Source of the DNA: Bacteroidaceae bacterium
GTDB lineage: Bacteria; Bacteroidota; Bacteroidia; Bacteroidales; Bacteroidaceae
Assembly: GCA_024695315.1 (NCBI GenBank)
Contig: JAILIJ010000108.1
Span: 1-24,927 of the forward strand
Direction of reading: 5' to 3'
Length of the DNA: 24,927 nt
Part shown: positions 7,261 to 14,271 of the stretch, piece after piece
Layout of the letters: each line of letters opens with the position of its first letter
How positions within the stretch are numbered: position 1 is the stretch's first letter
Notes under the pieces: generated by a model
The model's database searches: none
Told to the model about the DNA's origin: nothing
What the model saw: the letters and a program-made list of their open reading frames with translations, nothing else
Translations under genes and position numbers: made by a program

Positions 7261-9111
7261 ATGCAAATAATTAAGAAGTTAGATTTATACGTTCTCAAAA
7301 ACTTTCTGATGCTGTTCTTCGGAACTTTTTGCATCAGTCTTTTTGCCGTATTGATGCAATTTACGTGGCGTTATGTAGATGATCTGGTGGGAAAAGGACT
7401 TTCTGTGTTAGTCATGGCAAAATTCATTTTTTATGCGGCAGAAACACTTGTTCCTCTGGCATTGCCTTTAGCTGTATTGCTTGCCTCTTTGATTTCATTC
7501 GGTAACATGGGTGAACGATTGGAGCTACTTGCAATTAAAGCCTCAGGAATTTCGCTGTTTCGTACATTGCGTCCTTTGATGATTGTTTCAACATTATTGG
7601 CTGGTGTGTCATTCTATTTTCAGAATGTAGTTGTACCAGATGCCGATAATAAATTTATGCTCCTTCTGTATTCTATCAGAATGAAATCACCGGAACTGGA
7701 TATTCCTGAGGGAGTATTTTATAGTGGTATTGATGGAAACAATATATATGTAGAAAGAAAAGATAAGGAGACTGGATGGTTATACAATACAATTATATAT
7801 AACTACAGAGACGGAGCGTATAGAGCACATATCATTCTTGCCGATTCCGCTAGGATGGAAACAAGTGCGGACAAAAAGCAACTTCTTCTTCATCTTTATG
7901 GTGGAGAGCAGTTTGAAAATACGGATGGAGGAAGCGGATTCCAGTCTGGACGTACAAATGTTCCTTATAGAAGAGAGACGTTTGTCGAGAAACACATGAT
8001 TATAGATTTCGATACGAATCTTAATATGGTGGGCGACAATGCTTTCTCTCATGATGCAAAAACTAAAGGCATTTCACAATTGCTCGTAGATATCGATTCA
8101 ATAAATAAGTGCATAGACAGTATTGCTGCTGAAAACTATAAGGTAACAAGACGTAACACATTTGCAATTCCAAAGACCACAATGAGTAATGATAGCTCTG
8201 AAATTGTGGCAGCAGAGGCAGTACATGCTGCAGGAAGTGAATTGAAAAAGGAGGAAAGAGTCAATTTGGATTCTGCTTTTTATAAATTATCCTCTCAAAG
8301 GAAACAAAATGCAGTTCTTGCAGCTTCGCAGAGAGTAAATATTGCAAATATGGATCTTATGTTTAGGGCTGACGACATGAAGTCATGGCTTATCAATGTG
8401 AGAAAGCATATTGCAGAGATATATTCTAAGATTACGATGTCTTTGGCTGTGCTTTTGTTCTTCTTTATCGGAGCACCGTTGGGAGCAATCATCAGAAAGG
8501 GAGGACTCGGAGTATCTGTTGTTGTATCTGTTCTGATATTTATTTTCTACTATGTGGTGAACACTGCTGGTGTGAAGGTAGGACGTGAGGGTAGTATTCC
8601 TATCGAGTTAGGCGTGTGGATGAGTACCATAATTCTTGCCCCTATAGGTCTATTCCTAACTATAAAGTCAAATAATGACTCGGCTGTATTTAATAAAGAT
8701 GCTTATGTGGCATTCTTTAGACGATTGTGGGGTATAAGACAGAAAAGACATATTGCAGGAAAAGAGGTCGTTATCAATGACCCAGACTACGAATATGCTG
8801 AAAATCTTATTGATGAGCTCGCAAGAGATGCAAGGACATATCTCAGTAATAAGAAACTTAGACGTATCTCTTATTTCATTAAATTGTATTTCGGAAAAGT
8901 TGACTCAAGTGATATAGAGAGTATCAGCGATAGATTGGAATACCTGGTTGAGATGCTATCTAACAGTAAGAAAAAACAACTGATAGTAGATCTTAATAGT
9001 ATGCCAATTGTGGATTATCACTCTTTCAGATTTTATAGAAGAGTAAGAAGTGATATGAAAAATATTATAAGTGTTGGAGAAAAATTAAAACAGGATATAT
9101 ATGGAAAATAG
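7261..9111 (+). CDS. LptF/LptG-family (YjgP/YjgQ) permease with long cytoplasmic tail
   Basis: A 616-residue inner-membrane protein of the family that forms the membrane part of the LPS-extracting ABC transporter (LptB2FG). The N-terminal half has the typical start (IIKKLDLYVLKNFLMLFFGTFCISLF, first membrane helix), then PLALPLAVLLASLISFGNMGERLELLAIKASGIS, the cytoplasmic coupling segment that contacts the ATPase. A periplasmic beta-rich region follows (about residues 125-390), then three C-terminal helices (about 391-468). Proteobacterial LptF/G are about 360 residues. This one has a larger periplasmic part and a hydrophilic tail of about 145 residues with no family I recognise. LptF and LptG cannot be told apart here. 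The stop overlaps the ribBA start by 11 bases, implying coupled translation. Confidence 0.9.
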   Translation: MQIIKKLDLYVLKNFLMLFFGTFCISLFAVLMQFTWRYVDDLVGKGLSVLVMAKFIFYAAETLVPLALPLAVLLASLISFGNMGERLELLAIKASGISLFRTLRPLMIVSTLLAGVSFYFQNVVVPDADNKFMLLLYSIRMKSPELDIPEGVFYSGIDGNNIYVERKDKETGWLYNTIIYNYRDGAYRAHIILADSARMETSADKKQLLLHLYGGEQFENTDGGSGFQSGRTNVPYRRETFVEKHMIIDFDTNLNMVGDNAFSHDAKTKGISQLLVDIDSINKCIDSIAAENYKVTRRNTFAIPKTTMSNDSSEIVAAEAVHAAGSELKKEERVNLDSAFYKLSSQRKQNAVLAASQRVNIANMDLMFRADDMKSWLINVRKHIAEIYSKITMSLAVLLFFFIGAPLGAIIRKGGLGVSVVVSVLIFIFYYVVNTAGVKVGREGSIPIELGVWMSTIILAPIGLFLTIKSNNDSAVFNKDAYVAFFRRLWGIRQKRHIAGKEVVINDPDYEYAENLIDELARDARTYLSNKKLRRISYFIKLYFGKVDSSDIESISDRLEYLVEMLSNSKKKQLIVDLNSMPIVDYHSFRFYRRVRSDMKNIISVGEKLKQDIYGK

Positions 9112-10324
9112 TAAGTTCAGTACAATAGAAGCCGCGCTGGAAGATTTCCGCCAGGGAAAATTCGTCATTGTTGTTGATGACGAAGACCGTGAAAATGAAG
9201 GAGACTTTATTACAGCAGCAGAGTTGATTACTCCAGAGAAGGTAAACTTTATGCTTAAGGAAGGTCGTGGTGTATTGTGTGCTCCTATTACTATCTCTCG
9301 TGCGCGTGAGTTAGAGTTGCCTCATCAGGTAGATGAGAATACATCTATGCTTGGTACCCCATTTACAATTACTGTGGACAAACTAGAAGGATGTACTACT
9401 GGTGTAAGTGCTCGCGATCGTGCAGCTACTATACAGTGGCTTGCAAATGATGAGGCTCGCCCTGCTGACTTTGGACGCCCAGGACATATCAATCCTTTGT
9501 ATGCACAGGATAATGGAGTTTTACGTCGTGCTGGACACACTGAAGCTGCAGTCGATTTGGCTCGTCTATCAGGACTTAAACCAGCAGCTGCGCTCATTGA
9601 AATCCTGAATCCAGATGGCACTATGGCTCGTATGCCAGAACTGATAAAGAAGGCTGAGGAACTGGATATTAAGCTCATTCAGATTAAAGATATCATAGCA
9701 TATCGCCTTCAGAGTGAGAGCATGGTAGAAAAGGGTGAGGAGGCTGACCTACCTACAGCTTATGGACATTTCCGTATCATACCATTCCGCCAGAAAAGCA
9801 ACGGATTAGAGCATATAGCCCTCATAAAGGGAACTTGGGAAAAAGATGAACCAGTACTCGTGAGAATGCACTCAAGTTGTGCTACTGGCGATATCTTTGG
9901 AAGCCAGCGATGTGACTGTGGAGAACAGCTGCATAAGTCAATGCAACTCATAGATAAAGAAGGTAAAGGAGCTATTGTATACCTTATCCAGGAAGGACGT
10001 GGCATAGGACTTATGAATAAGATTGCGGCTTATGTCCTACAGGAGAGAGGAGACGATACAGTAGACGCTAATATACATTTAGGATTCAATCCAGACCTAC
10101 GTGATTATGGAGTGGGAGCTCAGATACTGCGTGAATTAGGAATAGGTAAAATCCGACTTATCACTAATAATCCTACAAAACGTGTCGGACTTGAGGGATA
10201 TGGACTTGAGATTGTTGAAAATGTACCAATAGAGATACAGCCAAATCAGTACAATGAGCGCTATCTACGTACAAAACAGGAGCGTATGGGACATCTTCTG
10301 CATTTTAAGCATAACAATAAATAA
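9101..10324 (+). CDS. ribBA: Bifunctional 3,4-dihydroxy-2-butanone 4-phosphate synthase / GTP cyclohydrolase II
   Basis: A 407-residue fusion catalysing the two entry reactions of riboflavin synthesis. Residues ~1-205 are the RibB domain, turning ribulose 5-phosphate into dihydroxybutanone phosphate: the acidic metal loop DDEDRENEGDFI (26-37), GRGVLCAPI, and GHTEAAVDLARL with His146 and Glu148. Residues ~215-400 are the RibA domain, opening the GTP ring: zinc cysteines Cys260, Cys271 and Cys273 (SSCATGDIFGSQRCDCG), IQEGRGIGLMNK, and the C-terminal LITNNPTKRVGLEGYGLEI. All key residues are present, so both activities are expected. It starts 11 bases inside the permease gene and is cytoplasmic. 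No other riboflavin gene or FMN riboswitch is visible nearby. Confidence 0.97.
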   Translation: MENSKFSTIEAALEDFRQGKFVIVVDDEDRENEGDFITAAELITPEKVNFMLKEGRGVLCAPITISRARELELPHQVDENTSMLGTPFTITVDKLEGCTTGVSARDRAATIQWLANDEARPADFGRPGHINPLYAQDNGVLRRAGHTEAAVDLARLSGLKPAAALIEILNPDGTMARMPELIKKAEELDIKLIQIKDIIAYRLQSESMVEKGEEADLPTAYGHFRIIPFRQKSNGLEHIALIKGTWEKDEPVLVRMHSSCATGDIFGSQRCDCGEQLHKSMQLIDKEGKGAIVYLIQEGRGIGLMNKIAAYVLQERGDDTVDANIHLGFNPDLRDYGVGAQILRELGIGKIRLITNNPTKRVGLEGYGLEIVENVPIEIQPNQYNERYLRTKQERMGHLLHFKHNNK

Positions 10325-10377
10325 AATATACGAATATTTATAAATAGAAGTAAACACATTCAACAAACAATAATTAT

Positions 10378-11571
10378 ATGGAAATTCTTTCTGACCGTCT
10401 AAACAGACTTTCCCCATCTGCAACACTTGCTATGTCGCAGAAGAGTTCTGAGCTCAAGGCTCAAGGCGTAGATGTTATTAATCTTAGTGTTGGCGAACCT
10501 GATTTCGATACTCCTGCTCACATCAAGGAGGCTGCAAAAAAGGCTGTTGACGAGAACTGGACACGCTATAGCCCTGTTCCTGGTTATCCAGAGCTTAAGA
10601 ATGCTATTGTTGCTAAGCTTAAAAATGAGAATGGACTAGATTATAAGCCTTCTCAAATTCTATGTTCTAATGGTGCTAAGCAGTCTGTCTGCAATACCAT
10701 CATGGCTCTTGTAAATGCTGGAGATGAGGTTATTATTCCTGCACCATATTGGGTAAGTTATCCACAGATGGTCAAACTTGCTGAAGGCGAACCTGTAATT
10801 GTAGAGGCTACTATCGAGCAGAACTTCAAGATTACTCCAGAACAGCTTGAGGCTGCCATCACTCCAAAGACTCGTGCACTCATTCTTTGTTCACCTTCAA
10901 ACCCTACTGGTTCTGTTTATTCAAAGAAAGAACTTGAGGGTCTTAAGAATGTGCTTCTTAAGCATGAGCGCGTAATTGTTATTGCTGATGAGATTTATGA
11001 GCATATCAATTATGTTGGTTCACATGCTTCTATGGCATCATTTGATGATTTCAAGGACCGTGTAGTAATCATCAACGGCGTTTCTAAAGCTTATGCTATG
11101 ACTGGATGGCGTATTGGTTTCATTGCTGCTCCAGAATGGATTGTTAAGGGATGTAACAAACTTCAGGGACAGTATACTTCTGGTCCATGTTCTGTATCTC
11201 AGAAAGCTGCTGAGGCTGCTTATACAGGCAGTCAGGAGTGTGTAGAGACTATGCGTAAGGCATTCGAACGTCGTAAGGATCTTATCGTTAAGTTGGCTAA
11301 GGAAATTCCGGGTCTTGAAGTTAACAACCCAGAAGGAGCTTTCTATCTCTTCCCTAAGTGTTCAAGTTTCTTTGGCAAATCTTATGGCGATCGTAAGATT
11401 AATAACTCAACAGACCTTGCTATGTTCCTTCTTGAGGTTGGACATGTAGCAACAGTAGGTGGTGATGCTTTCGGTTCACCTGAGTGCTTCCGTATGAGCT
11501 ATGCTACTTCTGATGAGAATATCGTTGAGTCAATGAAGAGAATTAAGGATACCCTTGCTCTTTTGAAGTAA
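10378..11571 (+). CDS. aspB: Class I/Ib pyridoxal-phosphate aminotransferase, probable aspartate aminotransferase
   Basis: A 397-residue fold-type I aminotransferase. The PLP lysine is Lys237 in INGVSKAYAMTGWRIGF, with Arg245 nearby. Other cofactor residues are Asn175 (SPSNPTG), Asp204 and Tyr207 (ADEIYEH). NLSVGEPDFDTP near the N-terminus and YSPVPGYPELKNAI are typical of subgroup Ib aspartate aminotransferases, which interconvert aspartate and oxaloacetate with 2-oxoglutarate. Some relatives accept prephenate or other substrates. The leader is A/T-rich, with no Shine-Dalgarno and no clear TAnnTTTG in the 53-base gap after ribBA, so it may be the last gene of that operon. A terminator follows 10 bases after the stop. 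Confidence 0.93.
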   Translation: MEILSDRLNRLSPSATLAMSQKSSELKAQGVDVINLSVGEPDFDTPAHIKEAAKKAVDENWTRYSPVPGYPELKNAIVAKLKNENGLDYKPSQILCSNGAKQSVCNTIMALVNAGDEVIIPAPYWVSYPQMVKLAEGEPVIVEATIEQNFKITPEQLEAAITPKTRALILCSPSNPTGSVYSKKELEGLKNVLLKHERVIVIADEIYEHINYVGSHASMASFDDFKDRVVIINGVSKAYAMTGWRIGFIAAPEWIVKGCNKLQGQYTSGPCSVSQKAAEAAYTGSQECVETMRKAFERRKDLIVKLAKEIPGLEVNNPEGAFYLFPKCSSFFGKSYGDRKINNSTDLAMFLLEVGHVATVGGDAFGSPECFRMSYATSDENIVESMKRIKDTLALLK

Positions 11572-11581
11572 TAATAATTAA

Positions 11582-11607
11582 GCCGTCATTTATATGATGG
11601 CTTTTTT
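11582..11607 (+). terminator. Rho-independent terminator of aspB
   Basis: GCCGTCAT (11582-11589) pairs with ATGATGGC (11594-11601) through one G-U pair around a TTAT loop, followed by six T (11602-11607). It sits 10 bases after the aspB stop. Confidence 0.88.
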
Positions 11608-11618
11608 ATTGTATACAT

Positions 11619-11652
11619 AAAAAAGGTCGGTTCGCAGAAACCGACCTTTTTT
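11619..11652. terminator. Second, symmetrical terminator-type hairpin
   Basis: AAAAAAGGTCGGTT (11619-11632) and AACCGACCTTTTTT (11639-11652) are perfect 14-base arms around CGCAGA. The A and T runs at the ends let it work on either strand. It backs up the aspB terminator and could also stop transcripts from the right. Confidence 0.85.
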
Positions 11653-11685
11653 GTTTGCTTCATTTTCTGAAAAATGGAAACCTAC

Positions 11686-11751
11686 TATAACGATAGTTTA
11701 ACGCTTGTTTAACGACCGTTTAATAGGCGTTAAACTACCATTAAATTATAC
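11686..11751. repeat. 11-bp-period array, core TTTAACG
   Basis: Six units start at 11686, 11697, 11708, 11719, 11730 and 11741, exactly 11 bases apart: TATAACGATAG, TTTAACGCTTG, TTTAACGACCG, TTTAATAGGCG, TTAAACTACCA and TTAAATTATAC. The first four keep TTTAA(C/T); the last two keep a TTAAA(C/T) variant. Read another way, the units are near-palindromes of the form AAC-N4-GTT. The variable bases differ between units. Confidence 0.78.
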
Positions 11752-12063
11752 ATTTGTAACATTTGACTACTAATCCCCTTATTCCTAATAAAGGTTGACT
11801 CATGTTTAACTTAATTTTATTGCTTGTTGACAACCCTTTACTTTAGTTATAGTATTAGTTGACAATTCTCTTGTTATTGTAAAGTGTATTTATATTTTAT
11901 TATAGCATTAAATTTGCGTTTGAGCAAGCAAGATTTGTCACCAATTTTAAGTTGTTAGCTGTGATGAGACATTTAATGCTGGATAATTCTTTCATTCCTG
12001 CGCAATTTTTTTTGTAGAGTTTAGCAAGAATAGTTCTATTATTCAAGAGATATTTTCAAAATC

Positions 12064-12136
12064 ATTCAATGGTACGACCGTACCATTGAATGGTATGACT
12101 GTATCATTGTGTGATACAACCGTACCATTGAATGAT
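12064..12136. repeat. 21-bp-period array of near-palindromes inside a 19-base inverted repeat
   Basis: Units start at 12064, 12085, 12106 and (partial) 12127, exactly 21 bases apart. Each begins ATT(C/G)AATG or the variant ATTGTGTG, and the rest is a near-palindrome: GGTACGACCGTACC, then GGTATGACTGTATC, then GATACAACCGTACC. The outer edges form a perfect inverted repeat of 19 bases, AAAATCATTCAATGGTACG (12058-12076) against its complement at 12121-12139. Changes in the palindromes are partly compensating (TAC/GTA to TAT/GTA). Confidence 0.82.
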
Positions 12137-12225
12137 TTTAAGAATTGTTTTGCAATAGGCATAGAATTGCCATGTAGGAATAAAGAAATTCTTCCGCATT
12201 GATGAATAAAATGTTCTGCATGAAG

Positions 12226-12255
12226 GTTCGCTAAAGTGTCAAAGTTTTAGCGAAC
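12226..12255. repeat. Inverted repeat GTTCGCTAAA/TTTAGCGAAC
   Basis: Perfect 10-base arms (12226-12235 and 12246-12255) around a 10-base loop. No T run follows on either strand, so it is not a standard intrinsic terminator. Confidence 0.6.
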
Positions 12256-12300
12256 ATAATTAAGTTCTGTTTTGATAAACGATGTGTTTAAAAAGAATAA

Positions 12301-12332
12301 GTCCGCAATGCCTAACATTAAGCATTGCGGAC
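12301..12332 (-). terminator. Terminator hairpin of fabI
   Basis: Perfect 11-base arms GTCCGCAATGC (12301-12311) and GCATTGCGGAC (12322-12332) around a 10-base loop. On the minus strand it is followed by TTATTCTTTTT. It lies about 70 bases after the fabI stop. Confidence 0.8.
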
Positions 12333-12403
12333 ACATAAATATTTATTTTTTTTAATTGGATATCAAAAATATCGTTACATGTTGGTAACTGATATGTGAT
12401 TTA

Positions 12404-13264
12404 TTATCCGTAAATTATGTTACCTTTCTCGTCGCGGTTCTCGTCGATGAAGCTCTTGTTATACTGAGTCATACCACGGAGAGACATACCCATATTAGAG
12501 AAACCACCGTCGTGGAAGAGGTTCTGCATAGTAACCTTCTTTGTAAGGTCTGAGAACATTACAACACAATAGTCAGCACACTCGTCAGCAGTAGCGTTGC
12601 CAAGTGGAGACATGCGGTCTGCAAAGTCGAAAAGACCATCGAATCCCTTGATAGCAGATCCTGCAGTAGTCATTGTAGGTGACTGAGAAATAGTGTTGAT
12701 ACGAACATGCTTCTCACGTCCATAGATGTAACCGAAAGAACGAGCGATAGACTCAAGGAGTGACTTAGCATCAGCCATATCGTTGTATCCGAAGAATGTA
12801 CGATGTGAAGCTATATAAGAAAGAGCGAGTACACTTGCATAATCATTAAGTGCATCAAGTTTCTTAGCTACCTGAAGCATCTTGTGGAATGAGATAGCAG
12901 AGATATCGAGTGTCTTGCTTAAGAATCCGTAGTCGAGATCGTCGTATGTGCGCTTCTTACGCATGTTTACAGACATAGCGCATGAGTGTAATACGAAGTC
13001 AATCTTTCCTCCGAGAGCTTTCTGAGCCTCGTTAAAGAGGTTCTCAAGATCCTCAACGCTAGTTGCGTCTGCAGGGATTATTGTTGCATTTGTCTTCTTT
13101 GCTAACTCGTCGATTGTTCCCATACGACAAGCAACAGCAGTATTAGTAAGTACAATCTGTGCTCCTTCTTCTGCAGCTCTTTCTGCTACTTTCCAAGCGA
13201 TAGACTGGTCGTTAAGTGCACCGAAAATAATTCCCTTTTTACCTTTTAATAAATTGTAAGCCAT
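12404..13264 (-). CDS. fabI: Enoyl-[acyl-carrier-protein] reductase (NADH), FabI type
   Basis: A 286-residue short-chain dehydrogenase-like enzyme that reduces the trans-2 double bond of enoyl-ACP in the last step of fatty-acid elongation. GIIFGALNDQSIAW (11-24) is the FabI-type dinucleotide loop. The active-site pair is Tyr160 and Lys167 (YNDMADAK, Tyr-x6-Lys), with a second tyrosine at Tyr150 (LALSY), as in E. coli Tyr156/Lys163/Tyr146. NTISQSPTMTTAGSAIKGF is the substrate-binding loop region. It is about 24 residues longer than E. coli FabI, mainly through the C-terminal YNKSFIDENRDEKGNIIYG tail. A TAnnTTTG element lies about 38 bases upstream, and the gene appears to be monocistronic. Confidence 0.96.
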   Translation of the reverse strand: MAYNLLKGKKGIIFGALNDQSIAWKVAERAAEEGAQIVLTNTAVACRMGTIDELAKKTNATIIPADATSVEDLENLFNEAQKALGGKIDFVLHSCAMSVNMRKKRTYDDLDYGFLSKTLDISAISFHKMLQVAKKLDALNDYASVLALSYIASHRTFFGYNDMADAKSLLESIARSFGYIYGREKHVRINTISQSPTMTTAGSAIKGFDGLFDFADRMSPLGNATADECADYCVVMFSDLTKKVTMQNLFHDGGFSNMGMSLRGMTQYNKSFIDENRDEKGNIIYG

Positions 13265-13301
13265 AATAATATATTTGTCTGTTCAATTTTCAAATCGGGT
13301 G

Positions 13302-13309
13302 CAAAGGTA
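13302..13309 (-). promoter_or_regulatory. fabI -7 promoter element
   Basis: Minus-strand TACCTTTG, 37 bases upstream of the fabI ATG, matches TAnnTTTG and is identical to the tRNA promoter element. No clear -33 TTG at the usual spacing. Confidence 0.55.
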
Positions 13310-13321
13310 CGACTTTTAAAT

Positions 13322-13360
13322 TATATAATGCTCATTTTTTGCAAAAATGAGCATTATATA
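13322..13360 (-). terminator. Perfect 18-base inverted repeat downstream of the cpsB-like gene
   Basis: TATATAATGCTCATTTTT (13322-13339) and its exact complement (13343-13360) are separated by only TGC. It lies 13 bases after the cpsB-like stop and just upstream of the fabI promoter. Its A/T-rich ends could act as a terminator; an operator for fabI is the alternative. Confidence 0.6.
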
Positions 13361-13373
13361 TAGTTTTAAAGGC

Positions 13374-14120
13374 TTAAACCTTGTTAGAATCTCTTATTTC
13401 CTTTAATTTCTTAAGATATTTATGGTCTATCTTGTATTCTGTTATTGCTGCGAAGAACTTTCGTAGTCCATGATTGTCGCTGCCTATATATTTATAGTAG
13501 TTGGATTCGAGTAATAATTTAGAACGTCGCATTGGTTCTGGACCGTATAGTCCGGCAAGCGAAGGAATACTCATGATGAATTCCACTCCGAGGTCGTCAT
13601 GTAGTGTTCGATAGTCGTTGCCGTGCATATAGAAATAGCGTTCGGGACTATTGAGCACAGGGATATACCCCGCTTCGATAATCTTTTTTATTGTACCTGT
13701 AAGGCGTGGAGGTTCTTGAGAAAAGTTTGTTGCAAAAAGCAAGTGCTTTCCTTCTGGTCCGAAAGGAATAAACTCGTGTTTACTTAGACGATCTTCGAAT
13801 TGGTCATCTATAATGTTGATGCTTGATAAATGGAGTTTAATATTTCCTCCATGCTCAATAGTTTCTTCCTTATATTTCTCTTCGAGTTCCTGGAACTTAT
13901 CCTTTAGATCTTCTATTTTATTAGGAAAGTCTATAGATATGCGAGGTGTAAGCCACACTTCAGAAATACCCAGTCTATTATATTCTCTGAGTATTACTAT
14001 TGTGTCTTCTATGTTTTCCACACCATTATCAGTTCCTGGGAGGATGTGTGTGTTCCAATCGATTAGTCCTTCAAAGAGGCCTGAATCTTTATAGGTTTTA
14101 TTTCTGGTAAAAGGCCACAT
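13374..14120 (-). CDS. CpsB/CapC-type (PHP-fold) protein-tyrosine phosphatase homologue with degenerate metal site
   Basis: A 248-residue protein that aligns along its length with the Bacteroidota form of CpsB/Wzb-type PHP phosphatases: start MWPFTRNK, DWNTHILPGTDNG (21-33), VWLTPRI (55-61), GYIPVLNSPERYFYM (151-165), SLAGLYG (187-193), GSDNHG (213-218). Active members use a trinuclear metal site to dephosphorylate the tyrosine kinase that controls capsule chain length. Here several ligands are changed: HxH to Asn23-x-His25, TPH to TPR60, the usual Glu to Ile101, another Glu to Ala130, HPERY to SPERY (Ser158). His25, Asp215 and His217 remain. The frame is intact with no stop, so this is a pseudo-enzyme or altered-function protein, not a decayed gene. 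No Wzc kinase or capsule gene is adjacent. Confidence 0.78.
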   Translation of the reverse strand: MWPFTRNKTYKDSGLFEGLIDWNTHILPGTDNGVENIEDTIVILREYNRLGISEVWLTPRISIDFPNKIEDLKDKFQELEEKYKEETIEHGGNIKLHLSSINIIDDQFEDRLSKHEFIPFGPEGKHLLFATNFSQEPPRLTGTIKKIIEAGYIPVLNSPERYFYMHGNDYRTLHDDLGVEFIMSIPSLAGLYGPEPMRRSKLLLESNYYKYIGSDNHGLRKFFAAITEYKIDHKYLKKLKEIRDSNKV

Positions 14121-14145
14121 TAAATTTAAGTTTCTTGTTCTTTTA

Positions 14146-14153
14146 CAAATATA
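14146..14153 (-). promoter_or_regulatory. cpsB-like gene -7 promoter element
   Basis: Minus-strand TATATTTG, 25 bases upstream of the ATG, matches TAnnTTTG. The upstream region is A/T-rich without a clear -33 TTG. Confidence 0.5.
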
Positions 14154-14210
14154 CAGTTTTTTTAGTATATAAATAAAAAAAACAGAATTTTTATTTTATT
14201 TTTAAATCAA

Positions 14211-14249
14211 AAAACAACATAAGGGAATTTTATCCCCTTAAGTTGTTTA
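14211..14249 (-). terminator. Terminator after the DUF4837 gene
   Basis: AACAACATAAGGGA (14213-14226) pairs, with one mismatch and one unpaired base, with the segment at 14233-14247. On the minus strand the stem is followed by a run of T. It lies about 25 bases after the DUF4837 stop, which separates that gene from the cpsB-like gene. Confidence 0.8.
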
Positions 14250-14271
14250 TTGTAGATATTATTTATATGTC

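Larger units (their letters stand above)
11572..12403. other. Long non-coding gap between converging aspB and fabI
   Basis: 832 bases with no credible coding frame. From left to right it holds the aspB terminator, a second bidirectional-type hairpin, an 11-bp-period array (11686-11751), an A/T-rich stretch with two TTGAC-containing spots near 11.83 and 11.86 kb but no recognisable gene, a 21-bp-period array (12064-12136), a hairpin GTTCGCTAAA/TTTAGCGAAC (12226-12255), and the fabI terminator (12301-12332). Because both flanking genes point inward, no promoter for them is expected here. Confidence 0.7.

Noticed and set aside
11752..12057. Small RNA or short gene in the A/T-rich middle of the aspB-fabI gap
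   Set aside because: No open frame with coding character, no TAnnTTTG promoter in a sensible position, and no fold I could recognise.
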